A stretch of DNA of 64,000 nt from assembly GCF_904849725.1 (NCBI RefSeq), contig NC_058518.1, positions 410,633,081-410,697,080 of the forward strand, given 5' to 3'. The stretch's first letter is position 1. Every line of letters begins with the position of its first letter. Made by a program: the position numbers and the translations under genes. Of this stretch, positions 56,660-64,000 are shown one piece after another. This DNA comes from Hordeum vulgare subsp. vulgare (Eukaryota > Streptophyta > Magnoliopsida > Poales > Poaceae). The notes under the pieces were generated by a model. The model made no database searches. It worked only from the letters and a program-made list of their open reading frames with translations, and was not told the DNA's origin.

Positions 56660-58125
56660 TGATTTTTGCCCTTACACCATCAAAAAAATTCTGAAAACCT
56701 TCTCAATTTTTTACTATAGTATACAGAGGTCATATCTTGAGAGGATGTAAAGTTTTGTATTTATTAGACATCATTTACATTTTCTAGAATTAAAATATCA
56801 ATAGGCTTTATTATCATAGTTGATTCTTGCCACAAAGATATTTGAATTTTATATTTATTTCTTCGATGAGGCATACACATATACTCACTACCCTAAATAA
56901 TATTTTTCAAATATTTTTTATACTATTTTCTGTACTCGTAGTTCAAATTCGAATGTACTCATTAAATGACTAGGAATGCACTTAATGACTCAAATATAGC
57001 AAATGAGCTCAGAAAAGTGCCAAAATTTAATATGAAGGATTCTATCATGTATCTTAATTGTAGAAAAAAATTATGATCAAATGACAAAGAAAAATATAAG
57101 TTTGCCACCAACTTCATGCATTCACTTTCGAAACCATGACCATTCCTTGGAGGTTGTGTGATTTTTAAAGGATGTACATCGAAAAAATGTGAAACCTTCT
57201 CAATTTTTTTTATCTCAACATAGTGAGGTCATACCATAACACTATGCTAGTTTTCATATTGTTCAGTCTTCATTTACAATTTCTACAATTTTAATACCAA
57301 TAAACTCCATGTTCACGGTTAATTCTTTCCGCATATGCCTTATAAATTTATATTAGTTCTTGCATGAGGCATACAAATATACTAAATACTCTAAATATGA
57401 TTTTTCAAATCATTTTTGCGTATTGGTTCACGTACTCATAGTTCAAATTTGAATTGCCTCTATTAATTAATTGCAAATGCAACTAATGACTCAAATATAG
57501 CAAACGAGCTTTGAAAAGAACCAAAATTTATCTTCGAGGTTTCTACGGTGCATGTTAAGTGTAGAAGACAATTCAAAGTCAAAAGACGAAGGAAATGTGA
57601 GTTTGCCTTCAAACGTGTCATGAAAACCGTTATTCTTTCGAAAATAATAATTTTAGACATCACACACGGTTTCATTTATGAAGGTGTGTGCGATGAGAGA
57701 CTACTTCACACACATAATATATAAAAAAAACGTGTGCAAGGCATCACATATGTTAGCGTTTTTAACACTCATCACAAACACACTTTTTGCAAAAACTGTG
57801 TGCATGATATTGTACATGGTTACATTATAATAACTATATGCAATGATAGAGTACGTCATACACACATTATTTGTAAAAACCGTGTGCAAAGCATCACACA
57901 CGTTTACATTTTCTCAAACCGTGTGCAATAATAGGCAAAATCATACACATAATTTTTGTAAAAACTGTTTAAACGATATCGCACACATTTAAAAAAATGT
58001 ATGATGTTACGATATCACAAGTGCTTTTGTGATGTTACATCACATACGCTATGATGTATATCACAAACAGTTTCGTCAAATGGTCTCTGATACATGTGTT
58101 ATCTCTAAAGCATCCTACAGTAGTG
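56660..58125 (+). mobile_element. 3' part of a different CACTA element (C)
   Basis: It ends with GCATCCTACAGTAGTG, the inverse of a CACTACTGTAGG terminus. Upstream (57650-58080) are many copies of CCGTGTGCAAAGCATCACA-like motifs in both orientations, typical subterminal repeats. Before that is a diverged pair of about 500-base direct repeats (56660-57158 and 57159-57660) sharing CCTTCTCAATTTTTT, CATGAGGCATACA and ATGACTCAAATATAGCAAA. No transposase frame and no matching 5' terminus in the window. The family differs from A and B by terminal sequence. Confidence 0.65.
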
Positions 58126-59061
58126 AATGTATTAGTGGTAGTGCTTGTATTAGTGTTAATTTACTTATTTGTATTAGTTTTAGTCATAGGTTAATCCAGG
58201 GACAAAGACAAGTGGACTTGAGCCCTCCTTGTTTTACCCGTTTTTCTCGCTAGGGTATCCACACAAGGGCAATAATGTCCAAACGGTTTTGACCGGACGA
58301 AGCCGTCACAGAAGGGTATTCACGGTGACAAATCTAAGCGCAAAACTGAGCAAAGTCGAAAAGTAAGGGGTAAACCCCGTGTGTAGGTTCCAACTAAGGA
58401 CAAAAATGCAATCGTCCTTATTTTAAAAAAAAGTTAATGGAGTTTTCCCTTTTTGTGATATATATTTTTACAAGTACAAATGGAAGGTTATGTTTATTTC
58501 AAAAAAATATTTTATTTCATCTCTATTATTTTCTTATAGGATGTATATACATCCGTAAACCAAAGTTTCAAGTCCAGTGTTGAAGTTACTAGTGTAAGTT
58601 AGAACATCCACAGTCGAATTCCTCAAACTGGCTGGGCGGAAGCAGAACCATCGACCAGACATGAAAAAGAAGCAAAAGGTTGACCCAACTAGACCCCTCA
58701 AAGCCTCATTAAATGCGTGGGCACTCTCGTTCTACTCATATTCATCTCATATATCATATGAGTATGAGTAGTGCATACACATGTCCGGTCAGTGGTCATG
58801 CGTCCGTTATATATGATTGAATTCATCACAAAGCATATCTTTTTTTTCATTTCTTTATTTCTCTATCAATCACATGCATGTGATCAGACATATAAAAAAA
58901 ATATGACTACGTGAACACACAAACACAGCTAAATTAGACACGTTCGAACACTGACGAGGCACAACAAACACTTAAGGGGCTAACTTTGTTTACTCCAGTT
59001 CAGTTTTAGATGCTTTTACCTTTACCATGGCTAGTCCAACGAAAGCGGTCGACGCACATAA
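58126..59061. other. No gene recognised
   Basis: AT-rich with mixed blocks. AGAACATCCACAGTCGAATT near 58602 recalls ends of some grass MITEs, but no partner end was found. No convincing coding frame. Confidence 0.5.
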
Positions 59062-59334
59062 GGCTGGTCACAATGGAGAGTAACATAAGGTAGGAACCTA
59101 CACGCTTTCCTAGACTATGTTCCTACCTCCACAATGGGGAGTAACATGTATGTAGTGTCATGCAACAATGCATTTATTAGGCTATAGACTCATTGTTTCT
59201 TGGAGTGTGTGATGTTCCGGTAAATTAGCTAGTTACCACAAGCACCTTTCTCTTCACTAAATACGTGCCACATAAGCAAAGTTGTATTGGAGTGTGTGAT
59301 GTTACTGCTAAGTTCCTCCCCATTGTGACCGGCC
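59062..59334. mobile_element. Tourist-like MITE with TAA target duplication
   Basis: Inverted ends GGCTGGTCACAATGG and CCCATTGTGACCGGCC enclose 273 bases; TAA lies on both sides (59059-59061, 59335-59337). A 3-base TAA/TTA duplication fits PIF/Harbinger. Internal near-repeats of CAATGGGGAGTAACAT and GGAGTGTGTGATGTT. Non-coding. Confidence 0.85.
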
Positions 59335-59642
59335 TAAACAATTACTAGTTGGTTGAGGGGAGGCATTTTCGTTTAAGGAAGCATTTGATGAGACGACCAC
59401 GCGCAATCGTGATTGGAGTACTATACTATGTCCATACCAAACAAGGGGTGGGCCCAACTTTTTGTTGTCAGCGAAGCAATGAATTGTTTCGAGTTATGTG
59501 ATTGATTTCCGTGGACCTAGCCAAAAGCTCACAAAGATGATGCGACACAAGCATCGGCAACGAGCAAAGGTGGGTGCAGTTGACGATGAAAAAGGAGAGA
59601 CACAGGATTGATACATGAAGGTCTCATTTGGTTTGGAGAAAT
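59335..59642. other. No gene recognised
   Basis: Spacer between the MITE and the duplicated segment. No domain, repeat or structural RNA was recognised. Confidence 0.5.
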
Positions 59643-60350
59643 TTCCTAAGATTTTCATAGGATAGAACTTTAATAGAAAAACGTTTTTTAGGGCCTCTTG
59701 GTTTGTAGGAATGAAATCATATTTCGATGAAGAAATTCTTCGTACTCTTCACATTTCACAGAAAAATAAATATTAGCCTAGACTGAATGAAAAATAATTG
59801 TATGGTGTAAATCGAAGGGTATCTTGTTTCTATTGCTATTCACGGGATGTAGGATACATGTCATCTTATTTTCTAAGACTTCTCTGTTCCTATGATTTTC
59901 CTAATCAATGAATCAAATGAGGTCTGAGTAGCCGCCTGAAATTCGCAGGTCACGCATCTGCTAAGTCCTGGCCAGCTGCTTGATTGCCTCGCGATTCGTA
60001 AAATAGATGAATTTTATAGGGGTACAGTAAGATCTAAATTTCAGTCTTTCAAACTTATGAAAATTTCCTAAGATTTTCATACGATAGAACTTTTATAAAA
60101 CGCTTTTAGGGCCTCTTGGTTTGTAGGAATGAAATCATATTTCGATGAAGAAATTCTTCGTATTCTTCACATTTCACAGAAAAATAAATATTAGCCTAGA
60201 CTTAGTGAAAAATAATTGTATGGTGTAAATCGAAGGGTATCTTGTTTCTAATTTTCTATTGCTATTCACAGGATGTAGGATACATGTCATCTTATTTTCT
60301 AAGACTTCTCTGTTCCTATGATTTTCCTAATCAATGAACCAAATGAGGTT
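59643..60350. repeat. Duplicated MITE-like segment
   Basis: Two direct copies (about 59643-59925 and 60062-60350). Each begins TTCCTAAGATTTTCATA and includes GGGCCTCTTGGTTTGTAGG at one end and CAATGAAYCAAATGAGGT at the other, which are imperfect inverse ends of a MITE. The copies differ at a small number of bases, with a 10-base insertion in the second near 60251 and a short deletion near 60095. Because sequence outside the MITE ends is duplicated too, tandem duplication is likelier than two insertions. Confidence 0.75.
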
Positions 60351-60356
60351 TGAGTA

Positions 60357-60744
60357 TGTTGACTTTTAATCCGTAGATCAAAATACCAAAATAGCAGCAG
60401 TAGTACGTGCAAGCTAGTAAAGCTGGCTGACTGGTGAATCAATCTGAAGAGCTTGTGTACGTGAAGCTAGCTAGCTATCTCGTACTAGCATGCAGCGTAC
60501 AACCTTTGGTCAATCTGGCCAGAATACACACGCGAGGCAATACGCCGGATTGGATGGCAACAGGGCCGTGTCGGTCCTGTGTTTTTCTCTATTGCTTTTG
60601 ATCTCTCTTGATCTGATACAAAGTTTACACGGGGGTGCAAGTATATATATATATACTACTCAGCTGGATATAACCCAAATTGAGTAGGAATAGATATCCT
60701 AGATGGATACCCACACACACGGACACGGGATTAACTCACATTCA
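60357..60744 (-). repeat. 3' LTR of Copia 3
   Basis: On the minus strand it begins TGAATGTGAGTTAATCCC and ends TTAAAAGTCAACA, 388 bases. A TATA run (60641-60656) occurs after CTCAGCTGGATATAAC and could be the promoter. The partner LTR is outside the window. Confidence 0.75.
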
Positions 60745-60755
60745 CCCCCTAATCA
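60745..60755 (-). other. Polypurine tract of Copia 3
   Basis: The minus strand reads GTGATTAGGGGG immediately before the LTR, consistent with the plus-strand primer. Confidence 0.6.
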
Positions 60756-60763
60756 CGATGTCC

Positions 60764-62863
60764 TTAATTCTGACCTGGGTCCCAAACGCGACTGCTGCTT
60801 CTCATAACTGTCATCATCGGCATTGCCTTTGCCGTCCCTCGCAGCATTTTATGGACCGTCTTTACTGTCGTCGGCTCGTCCGTAGCTTGATGACAACACT
60901 CATTTTTGGTCGTGTCTTCAATCTTCACCTCTTCTTTGGTGCTTTGTAGACTGTCCTTCGGATCATCAAGGGCACATCTTTTGAACCTGAACGTGACCAT
61001 ACTTTGGTCTAACTTTGATTTCCAAGCTCTTGGCGCTTGCATCAGCCCGTAAAGTGCCTTCTTGAGCTTGTCAACTTTCGCTTGTTCGTCTTTCTTCTCG
61101 TAACCGAGGGGTTGTTCCACGTACACTTCCTTTGTGAGATCACCGTTGAGGAAAGCGGATTTAACATCCACATGATGTACCTTCCAATCCTCTTGTGCTG
61201 CCAAAGCTAGGAGCACTCTCACTGTCTCGATTCGAGCAACCGGTGCAAACACCTCATCATAGTCAACTCCTTGACGTTGAACGTAGCCCTTTGCAACGAG
61301 TCTTGCCTTGTACTTCACAATGGCATCCTCCGTGTCCTTCTTTAACTTGTAAACCCACTTCAAACCTATCGTCTTTTGGTTTGGAGGTCGGGTTACCAAA
61401 GTCCACGTGCCATTGCTCTCAATTGCCTTCATCTCCTCATCCATGGCGTCCGTCCAGCTAGGACTTTTGCTCGCCTCTACGAAGTTCGCCGGCTCCTCAC
61501 CTCCGAACAGACATAGTCCGGAGTACTCGAGTGTAACTGGCTTTGTGTACTTGTAGACTTTCTTGAGGGTCTTGTAGCGACGAGGCCCTGAGGAGTCCGT
61601 TGTGGCTTGCGAAGGTGGCGACACAAATTGTGTCGGTGTTGATGCACTTGAGGAAGATGGCTGAGACCCTCGTGTGTCATCGACATCCGTGTCGTCGGCG
61701 TAGTCGTCGTGACCGTGACCATCATCTTGATTGTCGTCGTCACTATGCGCCTCGTTGTCGATGTTGTCGTCGAGATCTCCGCCTGTGTCGTGCGCGGCGT
61801 TGTCGCTATCTCCTTGCGACCTATGCGCGTCGTCGTCGGTGTCGGCACCATGATGATCACTACCATTGTGGTCACCTTGGTTGGGCATCTTGCCAACCAC
61901 CTGGACATCCTCCCCTGCATCATCATCAGTTGGAAATTCAACCGTGAATATGTTACCGTTTGGAGCACCGTCGGCTGCTGCACTCCAATTCCACGCTTTG
62001 TTTTCTTCAAACACCACGCTGCGTGAAATCCGTAGACGCTTGGTTTGTGGATCATAGAAGCAGTATGCCTTGGTGCCGGAACTTCTCTCGTATCCGATGA
62101 ACACCATCTTGGTGCTACGATCGACAAGCTTTGAGAGGTGCGGCTCCGCCGTCTTCACATGTGCCACGCACCCGAATGTCCGTAGATGAGACACATTCGG
62201 CTTACGTCCGTAAATTGCTTCATACGGAGTCTTGCCAATCACCGCCTTCGTTGGAGCCCGGTTGAGAAGATAGACCGCCGTCGAGACAGCTTCTCCCCAA
62301 AAAATCCCCGGCAGGTTCTTGCTCTTGAGTAAACTCCTTGCGATGTCAACGACGGTTCGATTGCGCCTTTCAACGACCCCATTCTGCTGCGGCGTGTAAG
62401 GTGCCGTGAGGAACCTCTTTATGCCAATCTTCTCGCAGTAGTCGTTGAACTCATTCAACGTAAACTCTCCGCCGTGATCTGTCCGTAGAGCGCGAACCTT
62501 CAGCTTGTATTCCATCTCCGTTGCGGCCTTCAACTTCTTGAACGCTTCAAACGCCTCATCTTTAGACCGTAGAAGAATGACCCACATATATCTCGAGTAG
62601 TCGTCTACCACAAGGAAGAAATACTTCTTTCCAGCGTGAGTTGCCGGGGTGATAGGGCCACATAGATCACCATGGAGCAGCTCGAGTGCATCACTTGCAC
62701 GATAGGTAGACTGAGCAGGGAATGGCCTGCGGTGCTGTTTTCCAACCAAGCACCCATCACATACTCGATCAACATGGTCGATAACTGGTATCCCTGATAC
62801 CATCTCCATCTTTGACATCTTCTTCAAGGAGTAGAAGTTAACATGTCCAAATCTAGCATGCCA
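60764..62863 (-). pseudogene. Copia 3 pol: integrase and truncated reverse transcriptase
   Basis: 687 open residues on the minus strand. Integrase: CDGCLVGKQHRRPF zinc-binding end, then HGDLCGPITPATH, RTDHGGEFTLNEF and QQNGVVERRNRTV with all three catalytic residues present. Next comes a chromodomain-less linker with a long Asp/His-rich stretch (about 61640-61900), then RT from DEEMKAIESNGTWTLV through GVDYDEVFAPVARIETV and DVKSAFLNGDL to KKALYGLMQAPRAWKSKLD. Just after RCALDDP the homology ends. The YVDD motif, the rest of RT and RNase H are missing and about 60 unrelated residues follow to the stop. This points to an internal deletion. It begins directly after the TGA at 62864-62866. Confidence 0.88.
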
Positions 62864-64000
62864 TCACCACGAATCATCATCACTCTTGGCGAGCCAACAC
62901 TCCGGTTGAGATTGATCAAGGTTGAGGATATAGAGCCTGTTCCGTGTGCGACTAACACGAGTTAGCACATTCCGGAGGTTGTCGAAGATCGTCATCACTC
63001 TGTTCTCGATATCGACCTTGCATCCATTCTCGTCAAGCTTCCCGATAGAGATGATGTTGTTGCGAAGCCGTGGGATGTAGTACACTCCGGTGAGTATGCG
63101 ATGTTCGCCTGTGAGACCCTCGAAGAGGACAGATCCTTGCCCACAAATCTCCACATTTGAACCATCACCAAACTTGACCGAGCCTTCAACATCATATTCC
63201 AGCTCGAGAAATTTCTCCTTGCATCCCGTCATGTGGTTACTGGCGCCTGTGTCGAGATACCACGACACGTAGTGATCCCCGGATAACTTAGGTGTCACAT
63301 TCTTCTCATGAAGTAGCACCTTCCGTCTTGGTTTCACGACTACTGTTTCAGCGAGATCACAAACTTCGGCCATCAGAAGACCTGGACCTTCGTCTTCCTC
63401 CTTTGCCAAATTTGCCTTGATCTCCCGCTTGTCAGGCTCCGGACAATTCTTTGCAAAGTGACCCATCTCGTTGCAGTTATAGCACTTGACCTCGGACATA
63501 TCCAAGTTCCGTTGCTTCCGCCCTTTAGATCGGTCTGCCTTACCACGACCTTGTGGTTTGCCTTTTCCTTTGCCTTCTCCGGTTTGTCCGCCGCGCGTTG
63601 CGTTGCTTGAGCCTTCGTTGTCATCACGCCTTCCTTTGCTACTTGGGGACTCCCAATCTGCACGCGAGTACATGAGTTAGTCACTACCTCCTCCATTGCC
63701 TTTTCGACAGCCACGAGCATTCTCTTCCCACGTCCGCAGGCGTCCGATCGCCTCTGTTATGGTCATGTCGTCAATGTCGTAAAGCTGCTCGAGTGTGCCG
63801 ATGATGTACGTGAATTTGTCAGTCACTGAACTGAAAATTTTCTCCACAATCTCGGTCTCCTCGAGCTTTGCACCAAGCGCGCGGATCTCTCCCACCAAAG
63901 TAGTAAGACGCATGGCATAGTCGTTCACCGATTCAGTTTCCTCCATCTGCAACTTGTGAAATTGGCGCTTCAACACTTGTGCCCGAGCCTTGGTGACACG
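62864..64000 (-). pseudogene. Copia 3 gag and protease, with two in-frame stops
   Basis: Same frame as pol. From the right edge: RVTKARAQVLKRQFHKLQ and NDYAMRLTTLVGEIRALG, the UBN2-type gag region, to a TAA at 63677-63679. Then MYSRADWESPSSKGRRD, a Lys/Gly-rich linker, zinc knuckle CYNCNEMGHFAKNCPEP, protease active site WYLDTGASNHMTG, and a region ending DDSW before a TGA at 62864-62866. Both stops fit single C-to-T changes. Apart from these, gag, protease and integrase are one open frame, so this is a rather young or recently active lineage. Confidence 0.87.

Larger units (their letters stand above)
60357..64000 (-). mobile_element. Copia 3, minus strand, 5' part beyond window
   Basis: A short 3' LTR (60357-60744) is preceded, in element orientation, by a polypurine tract and a long gag-pol frame reaching the right edge. 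Domain order is gag, zinc knuckle, protease, integrase, then RT, which is Copia. The family differs from Angela. The sequence flanking the LTR end is GAGTA (60352-60356), the expected target duplication, which cannot be checked without the far side. Confidence 0.85.

Noticed and set aside
56176..56662. Frames of 106 and 81 codons right of CACTA B as host genes
   Set aside because: No domain, no compositional change and no splice or promoter signal.
57640..58110. miRNA precursor from CACACACGGTTT/GTGTGTG motifs
   Set aside because: Many short motifs in both orientations match CACTA subterminal repeats better than a single stable hairpin.
61477..62127. 216-codon Thr/Arg-rich frame on the minus strand
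   Set aside because: Shadow of the Asp/His-rich linker of Copia 3 in another frame.

Overview
This window looks like Triticeae (wheat, barley or Aegilops) genomic DNA. One single-copy-type host gene sits at the left edge and almost everything else is nested plant transposable elements. The evidence for Triticeae is an Angela/BARE/WIS-type Copia LTR (start TGTTGGAAATATGCCCTAG, end CATGCAACGTTCCCCAACA), Gypsy LTRs starting TGATACGTCTC, and CACTA elements with CACTAGTAGAAAA termini and TTTAGTCCCGGTT hairpins. The host gene at 1-644 (minus strand, cut by the window edge) encodes an ABI4-type AP2/ERF transcription factor. Its upstream region stays free of recognisable TEs only to about 1206.

Layout. 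1207-11752: a LINE remnant (minus strand, poly-A end at 1207) carrying a MITE-like insert and split by a complete Angela-like Copia element (2093-11017, target duplication TCCAA). 11753-47597: CACTA element A (plus strand). Its transposase gene is interrupted by two Gypsy LTRs in opposite orientation; the first carries a further 3 kb TG..CA element (16521-19585, duplication TGGAT). The intron of A's second gene carries a second Copia (25522-45993, duplication GCTAT). That Copia carries an Athila-type Gypsy without reverse transcriptase (27296-39610), whose gag is split by a 4.2 kb TG..CA element (29626-33787, duplication GTGGA). Nesting therefore reaches four levels. 47598-56097: CACTA element B, of the same family but in opposite orientation, joined tail-to-tail to A inside the second gene, so both 3' ends are missing. 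56660-58125: the 3' part of a different CACTA. 59062-59334: a Tourist-like MITE with TAA duplication. 59643-60350: a duplicated MITE-like segment. 60357 to the right edge: a third Copia (minus strand), nearly open in one frame, with two stop codons and a deleted reverse transcriptase.

Function. ABI4 is the only gene I would call a working plant gene. The transposon genes are mostly broken. The exception is a small two-exon gene in CACTA A (12611-13096) that is still open. It encodes a 132-residue coiled-coil protein with one C-terminal membrane segment, and its structure is recognisable in arm B. It is the best candidate here for a poorly described component. Exact TE family names beyond clade level, ages and divergences were not computed.
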